From contig NZ_JAKCFA010000002.1 in NCBI RefSeq assembly GCF_024198215.1, forward strand, positions 372,001-436,000: a stretch of 64,000 nt of DNA, in the 5' to 3' direction. The notes below the pieces were generated by a model. That model ran no database searches. It saw only the letters and a list, made by a program, of their open reading frames with translations, and had not been told where the DNA came from. This DNA is from Myxococcus qinghaiensis. GTDB taxonomy: Bacteria > Myxococcota > Myxococcia > Myxococcales > Myxococcaceae. How positions within the stretch are numbered: the stretch's first letter is position 1; every line of letters starts with the position of its first letter. A program made the translations under genes and the position numbers. Of this stretch, positions 38,630 to 46,531 are shown in pieces.

Positions 38630-39679
38630 TCACGGGATGCCCACCGCGCGGCGAACCTTGTCCATCAAAACAGAGGCTTCCTGGCGGGCGCGATTCGCCC
38701 CGTCCTGGAGGATGCGCTCCAGCTCGGCCGGGTCGCTCACCAGCTCGGCGTACCGCCGACGGGCCGGGCCGAAGGTCGTCAGGTAGGCCTCCAGGAGCTT
38801 CTTCTTGTAGTCCCCGTAGCCCTTCCCTCCCGCCCTCCACGACGCGTCCACTTCCGCGAACTCGGACTCGGGCAGCATCAGCTTGAGCAGGTCGTAGAGC
38901 GGCACTTCGCTGACGATGGACGCGTCCGCCGAGCGCTCCGCTCCCGGCACCGGCTTGGGCGCCTCCACGGGAGTGGAGTCCGTCTTGATGGACATGATGC
39001 GCTTCTTGATGTCCTTCTCTTCGCCGAACAGGTCGATGGTGTTCCCGTACGACTTGGACATCTTCCTGCCGTCGACACCGGGCACCGTCTGGGTGGACGC
39101 CTGCACGAGGGCGGAGGGCAGCTTGAGGATGCCAGGCGTGTGCCCGCGCTCCTTGCCCTCGGGGTCCGCCGGGTCATAGCCCTTCACGTACTCGGTGTTG
39201 AACTTCACGGCCCAGTCGCGCGCGAACTCGACGTGCTGAATCTGATCCTTGCCCACGGGGACGGTGTCCGTGCCGTAGAGCAGGATGTCCGCGGCCATCA
39301 GCACCGGGTAGGCGAAGAGGCCGAAGTCCGGAGAGATGCCCCGGGCGACCTTGTCCTTGTAGCTGTGGGCCCGCTCCAGATGCGAGTGCGGGACCACGGT
39401 GCCCAGAATCCAGTTGAGCTCCAGCACCTCGCGGACGTCACTCTGGCGGAAGAGGACGGCCTTCTTCGGGTCCACCCCGAGCGCCAGATAGGCCAGGGCG
39501 GCCTCGCGCGTGAGCTCCAGCGCGAGCTTCGCGTCTCGCACCGTGGTGAGCGCGTGCAGGTTGGCGATGAAGTAGTACGCCTCGCTCACGTCCTGGAGCT
39601 GCACGAACTGGCGGATGGCGCCGTAGTAGTTGCCGATGTGCAGCTTTCCGGAGGACTGCACGCCTGAGAGGGTCCGCAT
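38630..39679 (-). CDS. trpS: Tryptophanyl-tRNA synthetase
   Basis: 349 residues. The ATG at 39679 gives the canonical N-terminus (MRTLSGVQSSGKLHIGNYYG); the longer open frame is rejected. It charges tRNA-Trp. The class I signatures are present: HIGN (HIGH-type) at about 14 and GRKMSKSYGN (KMSKS) at about 207-212, with a 15-residue acidic/Pro loop after it, and YPVLMAADILLYGTDTVPVG for Trp recognition. No clear ribosome site precedes the ATG. The 290-bp upstream region contains an inverted repeat that may act as an operator or leader element. Confidence 0.95.
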   Translation of the reverse strand: MRTLSGVQSSGKLHIGNYYGAIRQFVQLQDVSEAYYFIANLHALTTVRDAKLALELTREAALAYLALGVDPKKAVLFRQSDVREVLELNWILGTVVPHSHLERAHSYKDKVARGISPDFGLFAYPVLMAADILLYGTDTVPVGKDQIQHVEFARDWAVKFNTEYVKGYDPADPEGKERGHTPGILKLPSALVQASTQTVPGVDGRKMSKSYGNTIDLFGEEKDIKKRIMSIKTDSTPVEAPKPVPGAERSADASIVSEVPLYDLLKLMLPESEFAEVDASWRAGGKGYGDYKKKLLEAYLTTFGPARRRYAELVSDPAELERILQDGANRARQEASVLMDKVRRAVGIP

Positions 39680-39717
39680 GTCTGGGTTCCGAATCGCGAG
39701 TCGGGGTTCAAAGTCCA

Positions 39718-39743
39718 GATACCTGAATCGGTGTTCGGGTATC
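39718..39743. promoter_or_regulatory. Inverted repeat upstream of trpS
   Basis: GATACCTGAA (39718-39727) and TTCGGGTATC (39734-39743) form a 10-bp inverted repeat with one mismatch around a 6-base spacer, about 40-65 bases upstream of the trpS start. The rest of the 290-bp gap between trpS and the divergent DUF4388 gene shows no gene. A role in trpS control is only suggested by position. Confidence 0.3.
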
Positions 39744-39969
39744 GCGTGAGCGTGGGTGGTTCGCACACCCGCTGCGGCCCTGCAACCTTCCGTTCAGCCC
39801 TGCTGGCATCCGTTGCCTGCTGAATGCCCGCCGCGTCCCAGCCTGAAAAATTCCGACCCGCACATAAATCCTGAGGGATTCCAAGGGCTTGCGGTTGAGT
39901 GGTGGTGGGTGGAGCGGTACCCTGACTGCCTCACCTGCGAGCAACCTCACCTCGGGAGGATGAACCGGC

Positions 39970-41154
39970 ATGGAGTCATTCAAGGGAAGTCTCGCCAGCT
40001 ATCGCCTGCAGATGGTGATGCCGCCGCTGTTCTCGGGTGCCGGAGTGGAGGGCACGTTGAGGGTGGAGCGAGGCGCCATCCGGCGCTGTTTCCAGGTGAA
40101 GGACGGCTTCCTCGTCGGCGAGAGCTCGAATGACCCCCGGGAGCACCTGGCCCAGGTGCTGGTGAACCTGCGAATCCTGGACGCGCCCCGGGCCGCGGCG
40201 GCCTTCGAGGCGGCGGAGGGTGCCAGCACGCCGTATGGCACCTTCCTGGTGCAGCGCTGCTTCGTGGAGCTGCCGCGCCTCATCGAGGCGATGGAGCACA
40301 AGGCGCGCGAGGCCCTCTTCGACTGCTACGGCTGGGAGTCGGGAGAGGTCGAGTTCACGCCGAAGCTGCCCCCTGCCTCCCGCGCCGTGGGACTGAAGCT
40401 CTCGCTGAATGGTCTCCACCGGGACGCGGTGACGCGGCTGCGTGAGTGGACGATGTTCCGCGATGTCTTCCCGCACCTGGATGCCACGTTCAGGGTGTTC
40501 CGCGAGTTCGCGGTGGAGACGTTCTCCGAGGAGGAGGACAAGCTCCTGGAGCTGGCGGCGGGCGGCGCCACGCTGAGCGAGATGCTGGCGACAGCGAAGG
40601 AGGCCCCGCTGTTCGCGGCACGTTGGATCCTCCACCTGTATCGCCGGGGCGCGCTGTCTCCCCGGATGGCCAAGGGCCCGAAGGTGGGCGAAGCCGCGGA
40701 GCTGGCGGACTTGTTGACCCTGGTGAAGCGCTTCCTGGAGTCGGGGAAGTACGACCACGCGGTGGCGCTGGCCGCGCAGATTCTCGAGCGCGGCTCCGTG
40801 CCCGAGGCCCACGCGCTGTATCGCGAGGCAGAGGTGCGCCTGACGCTGGCCCTGAGCGACGAGCTGTTCGCGCTGGACGGCCGGCTCGTCTTCGAGCCGA
40901 TTCCCCGCCCCACCCCGTCGCAGCTCACGGCGGATGACCTCTACCTGTACTCGAAGCTGCGCGGCAGCCGGAGCATCCGTCAGGCCCTGCGCACCGCGGC
41001 CATGGGTGAGCTGGCGGCATCGCGCTCGGTGCACCGGCTGATGGCGAGCGGGCTGATTCATGTCGCCCCCCTTCCCGAAGCCGAGTCCTCCGCCGAAGCG
41101 CGGCGGACGAGCACGGAACCGTTCGGAATCCCCGTCGTCAACGTGGCCCCCTGA
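39970..41154 (+). CDS. DUF4388 (PATAN-like) protein
   Basis: 394 residues; ATG 39970 has GGGAGGA about ten bases upstream. The N-terminal 150 residues match DUF4388: MESFKGSLASYRLQMVMPPL, GTLRVERGAIRRCFQVKDGF, LFDCYGWESGEVEFTPKLPP. The remainder is helical, with winged-helix-like segments (LLELAAGGATLSEMLATAKE; LYSKLRGSRSIRQALRTAAM; HRLMASGLIHV). DUF4388/PATAN proteins are frequent in myxobacteria and cyanobacteria near response regulators and motility or secretion genes, as adaptors with unclear chemistry. No partner genes are seen next to it. It is convergent with the Uma2 pair. Confidence 0.7.
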   Translation: MESFKGSLASYRLQMVMPPLFSGAGVEGTLRVERGAIRRCFQVKDGFLVGESSNDPREHLAQVLVNLRILDAPRAAAAFEAAEGASTPYGTFLVQRCFVELPRLIEAMEHKAREALFDCYGWESGEVEFTPKLPPASRAVGLKLSLNGLHRDAVTRLREWTMFRDVFPHLDATFRVFREFAVETFSEEEDKLLELAAGGATLSEMLATAKEAPLFAARWILHLYRRGALSPRMAKGPKVGEAAELADLLTLVKRFLESGKYDHAVALAAQILERGSVPEAHALYREAEVRLTLALSDELFALDGRLVFEPIPRPTPSQLTADDLYLYSKLRGSRSIRQALRTAAMGELAASRSVHRLMASGLIHVAPLPEAESSAEARRTSTEPFGIPVVNVAP

Positions 41155-41165
41155 GCCGAGCCTAC

Positions 41166-41774
41166 TCAACGTGAGGACGGAGTGCGCTCCCCGCGCTCCG
41201 CCTCACGACGTGGCAACCAGAGCAAGTCGAGCGCCAGGACCACGGCCTCGAACGGCTCCACGCGCACGATGACGTCTCCCTCATAGCGCTCTCCCGGCAC
41301 CCAGCCCCCGGAGCCATGGCGATACACCTCCAGCGAGCGCCGCACGGGGTCGATGAGCCACACATGCCGCACACCTTCACGGTGATAGACGGGCAGCTTG
41401 CGGAGTCGATCTTGGGTCTCCGTCGAGGGAGACAACACCTCACAGACCCAATCCGGCGCCTGCGTCAGCCATGGCACATCATGCGGTGGCTCTGGAACAC
41501 GCTCCCGACGCCAGCCCGCCAGATCCGGGACGAGGACATCTCGCCCGAAGTGCAGTTCCGGCTCATCCAGGAACCACCAGCCACCCGGTCCACCCGGCCC
41601 CAACTCGAAGGGCATTGCCAGCAATGCCCCGAGTCGTGATGCCACGTGCAGATGCCTCACCGCCGGACGTGGCGACGCATACAGCAAGTCCTCGACAATC
41701 TCCCCCACCCACCCCACCGGCAGCGCTTCGATGTCCTCGTACGTCGCCGGCTTCCTGCCCTTGCCCTGTCCCAT
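41166..41774 (-). CDS. Uma2-family protein (DUF820), copy 1
   Basis: 202 residues, ATG 41774 with GGAGG five bases upstream. The Uma2 family has a PD-(D/E)XK nuclease-like fold: DEPELHFGRDVLVPDLAGWRRE holds the conserved Glu and the VPD block, and DWVCEVLSPSTETQDRLRKL the E-V-L-S-P-S block, followed by YHREGVRHVWLIDP. Nuclease activity has not been shown for this family as a whole. It is one of two tandem copies; the second at 41826-42440 is highly similar along its whole length, including the leader sequence. Confidence 0.85.
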   Translation of the reverse strand: MGQGKGRKPATYEDIEALPVGWVGEIVEDLLYASPRPAVRHLHVASRLGALLAMPFELGPGGPGGWWFLDEPELHFGRDVLVPDLAGWRRERVPEPPHDVPWLTQAPDWVCEVLSPSTETQDRLRKLPVYHREGVRHVWLIDPVRRSLEVYRHGSGGWVPGERYEGDVIVRVEPFEAVVLALDLLWLPRREAERGERTPSSR

Positions 41775-41825
41775 GCCCGCCTCCGTCGATGGAACCTCTG
41801 AGGTCCCCTGCTCGACACCGCATCC

Positions 41826-42440
41826 TCAGGGGAGAATGACAGCGTCCCCCTTGTGTCCCTTCCCTGCACGCCGTGGCAGCCAGATCAACCCCAGGTCGAG
41901 CGGCACCGCCTCGAAGGGCTCCTCGCGAATCACGACGGGCCCCTCATGAAGGCCCACGCGCTCCCAGCCTCGGTTCCCACTCCGATAGCTTTCGAGGGAA
42001 CACCGCAACGGGTCGATGAGCCACGCATGTCGCACGTCGCTCCGGTGGTACAGCGGCAGCTTGCGGACACGGTCCGTGCTTCGCGTCGAAGGCGACAGCA
42101 CCTCGCAAATCCAGTCGGGAGCCAGCGAGAGCCATGGAGTCTCCGGGTCGGGTGGCTCCGGAACCCGCTCGCGGCGCCAGGCCGCGAGGTCCGGCACCAC
42201 GACGTTCTCCCCCAGATGAAGCTCCGGCTCGTTCAGCAACCACCAGCCCCCCGGCCCCCCTCGGCCCCAATCGAAGGGCTGCATGAGCAACGCCCCAAGC
42301 CGTGACGCCACATGCAGATGCGCCATCGCCGGGCGCGGCGACGCATACAGCAAGCCTTCGACAATCTCCCCCACCCAACCGACCGGCAGCGCCTCGATAT
42401 CCTCGTACGTCGCCGGCTTCTTGCCCTTGTTCCGCCCCAC
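41826..42440 (-). CDS. Uma2-family protein (DUF820), copy 2
   Basis: 204 residues. The start GTG 42440 is set by comparison with copy 1: GGAGG plus five bases precedes both, and the proteins then align without gaps (GRNKGKKPATYEDIEALP against GQGKGRKPATYEDIEALP). An earlier GTG at 42446 overlaps the ribosome site. The same blocks are conserved: NEPELHLGENVVVPDLAAW, DWICEVLSPSTRSTDRVRKL and HAWLIDP. The two genes are a local duplication that includes about 25 bp upstream of each start. It lies downstream of the xerD-like gene. Confidence 0.83.
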   Translation of the reverse strand: MGRNKGKKPATYEDIEALPVGWVGEIVEGLLYASPRPAMAHLHVASRLGALLMQPFDWGRGGPGGWWLLNEPELHLGENVVVPDLAAWRRERVPEPPDPETPWLSLAPDWICEVLSPSTRSTDRVRKLPLYHRSDVRHAWLIDPLRCSLESYRSGNRGWERVGLHEGPVVIREEPFEAVPLDLGLIWLPRRAGKGHKGDAVILP

Positions 42441-42581
42441 GCCCACCTCCGTCGATGGAACCCCTGGGATTCCATCCGTAGCACCCTACCCAAGAGGGTG
42501 TCTACCCGCTACGTAGGCAGTCTAACGCCCGGTCTGACATATCGGGTCCACTCCACCCGCCACGTCCCGGAATCCGTGGAC

Positions 42582-43511
42582 CTACGACGCCGTCTTCCGC
42601 TTCTTCGGCTTGGGGACGAACACGTCGCTGCGCGGATGGAACTCGTCGTAGACGGAGCGCAGGCGAGCGCTGTTGACGTGGGTGTAGATCTGCGTGGTGG
42701 CCAGGTCCGCGTGCCCGAGCATCTGCTGCACGGCCCTCAAGTCCGCCCCACGCTCCACCAGATGCGTGGCGAAGGAGTGCCGCAGCTTGTGGGGGGAGAT
42801 GGGCTTGAGGATGCCCGCCTTCAGCGCATACCGCTTGATCAGCTTCCAGAACCCCTGCCGCGTGAAGCCCGAACCCCGGGGTGTCACGAACAGGGCCCGC
42901 GACTCGCGCCGACCGAGCATCGCAGGGCGGGAGTTGCCCAGGTACTCCTGCGTCTTCTCCACCGCCACACGCCCCAGAGGCACCACGCGCTCCTTGGCGC
43001 CCTTGCCCTTCGCCACCAGGTAGCCCGCGCTCAACTGCACGTCGTTGACGCCCAGCCCGCACAGCTCGCTGACGCGCAGGCCCGTGGCGTAGAGCACCTC
43101 CAGCATCGCCTTGTCGCGCAGCCCCGCCGGCGTCCGCTCATCCGGCGCGGCAAGCAGCTGCTCCACCTCGTCCAGCGTCAGGAACGACGGCAGCTTCTTC
43201 GCCGAGCGAGGCGTGTCCACGTCCTCCGTCGGGTCCTTGTCCGCCAGTCGCTCGGCGACCAGGAAGCGGTGGAAGCCCCGGAGCGCGGCCAGGTGCCTCG
43301 CCTGACTGCGCTTGCCCAGCCCGCCCCTGGACAACGACGACAGGTGCGCCGTCACGTCCTCCTGACGAACGCGCGTCGCGTCCTCCACGCCCCTCGCGCG
43401 CAGGTCCTCGAAATAGGCCGTGAGGTCCGCGGCGTAGGCATCCACCGTCTTGCCGGACAGCCCACGCTCCGCGCGGATGAAGGCGATGAACGCGTCGAGC
43501 AATCCTTCCAT
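42582..43511 (-). CDS. xerD: Tyrosine recombinase, XerD-like
   Basis: 309 residues; ATG 43511 gives the standard start (MEGLLDAFIAFIRAERGLS), and the longer frame is rejected. XerC/XerD resolve chromosome dimers at dif. The N-terminal SAM-like domain occupies 1-100. The catalytic residues are all visible: Arg in YATGLRVSELCGLG, Lys in VAKGKGAKERVVPLG, HxxR in SPHKLRHSFATHL, and His and Tyr in QQMLGHADLATTQIYTHV. The LGHADLATTQIYTHV form is slightly more XerD- than XerC-like. There are no integrase-style neighbours, repeats or phage genes, so a housekeeping recombinase is favoured over a mobile element. Confidence 0.88.
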   Translation of the reverse strand: MEGLLDAFIAFIRAERGLSGKTVDAYAADLTAYFEDLRARGVEDATRVRQEDVTAHLSSLSRGGLGKRSQARHLAALRGFHRFLVAERLADKDPTEDVDTPRSAKKLPSFLTLDEVEQLLAAPDERTPAGLRDKAMLEVLYATGLRVSELCGLGVNDVQLSAGYLVAKGKGAKERVVPLGRVAVEKTQEYLGNSRPAMLGRRESRALFVTPRGSGFTRQGFWKLIKRYALKAGILKPISPHKLRHSFATHLVERGADLRAVQQMLGHADLATTQIYTHVNSARLRSVYDEFHPRSDVFVPKPKKRKTAS

Positions 43512-43578
43512 GCCCCCCACGCTAGCGGAGCCCCGCCCGGAGGCAATCTGTCGACCCGCGCGCCACGCCCCCCCGGAC

Positions 43579-44559
43579 TCAGGGACGCGGCCCGCCCGCG
43601 CCCTCGGTGGAGGCCTGCTCCAGCGCCTGCACCACCCACGGCCAGCCCACCAGGATGTTCCCCGGCGAGCGCAGGCACGCATCCGCCACCGCGAGCACCT
43701 CCGCGGGCCGCGAGCGCACCGCCAGCGCCAGGTGCCTGCCCAGGAACGGGTGCGGCAGATAGCTCAGGTTGTGGTGGCGCACGGGCACCCACTGCAGCGT
43801 CGGACGCCCCGTCCACCGCTCCACGGCATACGCCGCCGCGGAGGCCAGCACCTCCAGCGCATACAGCGGCAGCCGGAACGCGCTCACCAGGAAGGCCACC
43901 AGCGCCGCCGCCGCCACCGCGCCCGCGAAGGACACATTGGCCTGACGGCTCCACACCACCATGGGCACCACGCTGGTGATGATGGCCGCCGTCTGCACCC
44001 GCCACACGGAGGGACCTCGACCTCCGGAGATGCTCGCGATGCTCCCCACCGACAGCCCGGACACCATGCCCAGACACACCCCCACCGCGATTCCCGCTCC
44101 GCCCCCGAGCACCGGCCCGAAGGCCCCGGCCGCCGTGGCGTGCAACCCCACCAGCATGGACAGACTGGCCAGCGAGCCCAGCATCACCCCGGCCGCCAGG
44201 CCCGACACCTGCGCGAGCGCCAGCCCCGCGGCCGAACAACACAACGCGGACACCGCCCAGCCACCGCGAAGGGGAATGCCGGCGCAGTAGAGCCCCAACC
44301 CCAAGAGCCCCGTCATCAGGGGCGAGCCCACCACCAGCACCAGCAACATCCGCCGGACATAGAGCCCCGCGGCGCGTCCACCCTCACCCTGCTCCCGCCA
44401 CAACTGGCCGATGCGCCCCCCTGGCGCGAGGATTCCCGCCGCCCGGAGCCTGTAGTGCAGGTCCACCGGGCGAAACAACAGCAGCAATAGCAACCTCACT
44501 GGCGAAGGGACGTGCTGTGGCATGTCCGTTCGCACTGGCTCCGCGGCCCCTGATTCCAC
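43579..44559 (-). CDS. Polytopic membrane protein of unknown function
   Basis: 326 residues from GTG 44559 behind GAGGGGGG; ATG 44523 is also possible. A soluble amphipathic start (RLLLLLLFRPVDLHYRLRAA) precedes about seven Gly/Ala/Ser-rich hydrophobic segments (residues 65-240) with repeated GLAAGVMLGSLA and GLSVGSIASI motifs. A C-terminal cytosolic stretch of 80 residues is rich in aromatic and basic residues (VRHHNLSYLPHPFLGRHLAL). No family is recognised. The layout resembles the membrane half of larger cyanobacterial and myxobacterial proteins that carry a C-terminal repeat or NTPase domain, so this may be a short relative. Confidence 0.6.
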   Translation of the reverse strand: MESGAAEPVRTDMPQHVPSPVRLLLLLLFRPVDLHYRLRAAGILAPGGRIGQLWREQGEGGRAAGLYVRRMLLVLVVGSPLMTGLLGLGLYCAGIPLRGGWAVSALCCSAAGLALAQVSGLAAGVMLGSLASLSMLVGLHATAAGAFGPVLGGGAGIAVGVCLGMVSGLSVGSIASISGGRGPSVWRVQTAAIITSVVPMVVWSRQANVSFAGAVAAAALVAFLVSAFRLPLYALEVLASAAAYAVERWTGRPTLQWVPVRHHNLSYLPHPFLGRHLALAVRSRPAEVLAVADACLRSPGNILVGWPWVVQALEQASTEGAGGPRP

Positions 44560-44586
44560 GGTGGCCCCCCTCTTCTTGTTCGAGTT

Positions 44587-45198
44587 TCAGTCCTCCAGCC
44601 TACCCTTGCCCTGCCGGAGGATTTCAAGCGTATCGCCGATGAGTGAAACCACTGTCGACGGTTCGTTCAACGTCACACCCCCGTCAAGGATGAGCTCCAG
44701 CCCATGGCCGAACTCCTCCTTTATCTCCCGCGCGTCCGTGAGCGGCTCACCCTGGGTGTTGTTCACCGACGTCGTCACCAGAGGGCGCCCCAGCGCGCGA
44801 GCCAGCTCGCGGGCCAGGGGGGCATCCGGGACCCGGATTCCCACCTGCTTCTGCCGGCTCATCATCAAATCAGGCACCAATCGCGTCGCCTCGAGGATGA
44901 AGGTAAACGCACCAGGGGTGAGACCCTTCATTGTTCGGTACGCGAAATTGCTGACGTGGGCGTAGCGAGCGACGTCCGACAGGTCCGGGCACAGGAAGGA
45001 CAGGGGCTTCTTCTTGTCGCGTCCCTTGAGCTGGTAGAGCCGCTCGATGGCCCGCTTCGAGCCCAGATCGCACCCCATGCCGTAGTACGTGTCCGTCGGA
45101 TAGGCGATGAGCCCGCCGCGCTCGAGCACCTCCACGGCGCGCTGGATGTGGCGCGCTGAGGGGTGCTCCATGTCCACCTCGAGGATGGGTGCGGCCAT
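44587..45198 (-). CDS. yciO: YciO-type member of the Sua5/YrdC family
   Basis: 203 residues; ATG 45198 (MAAPILEV) is preferred over the longer frame. The Sua5/YrdC signature is plain: GGLIAYPTDTYYGMGCDLGSKRAIERLYQLKGRDKKKPL, TPGAFTFILEATR, GIRVPDAPLAREL and TTSVNNTQGEP. TsaC/Sua5 makes threonylcarbamoyl-AMP for tRNA t6A synthesis. The spacing and motifs (SFLCPDLSDVARYAHVSNFA) match the YciO branch more than TsaC. YciO shares the fold but is not the main t6A enzyme in E. coli, so the exact role is left open. Confidence 0.8.
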   Translation of the reverse strand: MAAPILEVDMEHPSARHIQRAVEVLERGGLIAYPTDTYYGMGCDLGSKRAIERLYQLKGRDKKKPLSFLCPDLSDVARYAHVSNFAYRTMKGLTPGAFTFILEATRLVPDLMMSRQKQVGIRVPDAPLARELARALGRPLVTTSVNNTQGEPLTDAREIKEEFGHGLELILDGGVTLNEPSTVVSLIGDTLEILRQGKGRLED

Positions 45199-45232
45199 GA
45201 TGTCTTTCGTGCCTCCTGCGTGGGCGGGCAGC

Positions 45233-46531
45233 CTACGCGGTTCCCTGTGCCTCGTCCGTCCTGACTTCGCCACTGGCCGTCAGTGCACGTCTCGTGAGCA
45301 CCGGCCCCACCAATTCGTGCGCGGTGATCATCGCCACGATGAGCACCTCCACCTGGGGGCCGAACGAGGGAAACGTCCTCGACACCAGCGCCGCCAGGCC
45401 AAACGTCACCCCCGCCTGGGAGATGAGTCCCATCCACAGGTAGTTCTTCAAGCGCGGGTCGTCCGAGGGGGCGAAGCGTCGGCAGGAGAACCAGATGGCC
45501 CCGCCCCGCAGCACCACCAGCAGCAGCGCCGCCGGACCCACCGTCACCAGCGCATCCAGCTTCAGCCCCGCGCCCGCCGCCGCGAAGAAGAGCGCGAACA
45601 CCGGCAGGCCCGCCCGCTGAATCGCGTGGTGGATGCGCTCGCCCTCGCGCTCATCCAGGTTGGCGATGAGCGCCCCGGCCGCCAGCGACACCAGCAACGG
45701 TGACAGGTGCAGCCGCGTGCCGCCTTCCGCCGCCGCGAAGGACAGGCCCACCAGGAACAGCGGCAGCTCCTGCTTCACGCCCCGCATGTAGACGAGCATC
45801 ACCACCGCGAGCAGGCCGCCCACCGCCACCGAGCCGAACAGCTCCCACCCCACCCCGCTCAACAACCCCGCCACGTCCAGGCCGCCGCCGAAGGTCGCTC
45901 GCGTCAGGCCCGCCGCCAGCGCGAAGGCCACCATCACGAACAGGTCGCCGATGATGACCAGCGCCATCAGGAACTCGGTGAACGAGCCTCGCGCGCTCGT
46001 CTCCTGGACGATGGCGATGGTCACCGTGGGCGAGAACGACACCACCACCGTGGACAACAGCGCGCTGACCGCCAATACCTGAGGGAGGGTCAGGGGCGCC
46101 AGGAAGGGCAGCAATGGCTTGAGCGCGACGGTGGCGCCAAAGCACACGATGAACGTCACGCCGCACACGGCCGCGCACAGCAGCGCCACCCGCGCGCCCA
46201 CGCGGCGGATGAGCCCCAGCCGCAGCTCCGTGCCCGCCACCAGCGCGATGAGGCTCACCGCCAGCCCCTTCACCAGGTCCAGCCCCTTCACGCCCTCGCC
46301 CGGGATGAAGCCGAGCATGTACGGCCCCACGGCCACGCCCACCAGCAGATAGCCCGTGAGCCGGGGCAGCCCCAACCCCTTGGCCACCTTGCCCGCGAAC
46401 AGGCCGCACAACAAAAGCGCCCCAGCCGCCAGCGTCACCGGCGTGCCCGAGTCCGCGCGCAGCACCTGGGCCCGGCTGATGATGGCCAACAGCCCCATCA
46501 GCAACAGCAGCCGGACGACCGCGCCCTTCAT
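45233..46531 (-). CDS. CPA-type cation:proton antiporter, second of a pair
   Basis: 432 residues, about twelve to thirteen membrane helices. It overlaps the preceding antiporter gene by four bases (ATGA), so the two are translationally coupled. Typical Na+/H+ exchanger features are GKVAKGLGLPRLTGYLLVGV at TM2-3, LIALVAGTELRLG, the TM with VVSFSPTVTIAIVQET, and LVIIGDLFVMVAFALA with the membrane-embedded Asp. It lacks TrkA-N/C regulatory domains. Cargo (Na+ or K+) cannot be assigned. It belongs to a three-gene unit with a PII-like protein. Confidence 0.82.
   Translation of the reverse strand: MKGAVVRLLLLMGLLAIISRAQVLRADSGTPVTLAAGALLLCGLFAGKVAKGLGLPRLTGYLLVGVAVGPYMLGFIPGEGVKGLDLVKGLAVSLIALVAGTELRLGLIRRVGARVALLCAAVCGVTFIVCFGATVALKPLLPFLAPLTLPQVLAVSALLSTVVVSFSPTVTIAIVQETSARGSFTEFLMALVIIGDLFVMVAFALAAGLTRATFGGGLDVAGLLSGVGWELFGSVAVGGLLAVVMLVYMRGVKQELPLFLVGLSFAAAEGGTRLHLSPLLVSLAAGALIANLDEREGERIHHAIQRAGLPVFALFFAAAGAGLKLDALVTVGPAALLLVVLRGGAIWFSCRRFAPSDDPRLKNYLWMGLISQAGVTFGLAALVSRTFPSFGPQVEVLIVAMITAHELVGPVLTRRALTASGEVRTDEAQGTA

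Noticed and set aside
41166-42440. Uma2 pair as an assembly duplication
   Set aside because: The two copies differ at many positions throughout, which a misassembly would not produce.
42582-43511. Integrase of a mobile element
   Set aside because: No attachment repeats, phage or transposon genes nearby; length and motifs fit a housekeeping Xer recombinase.
44587-45198. Direct assignment as TsaC/Sua5 threonylcarbamoyl-AMP synthase
   Set aside because: Motif spacing agrees better with the YciO branch, whose t6A role is not established.
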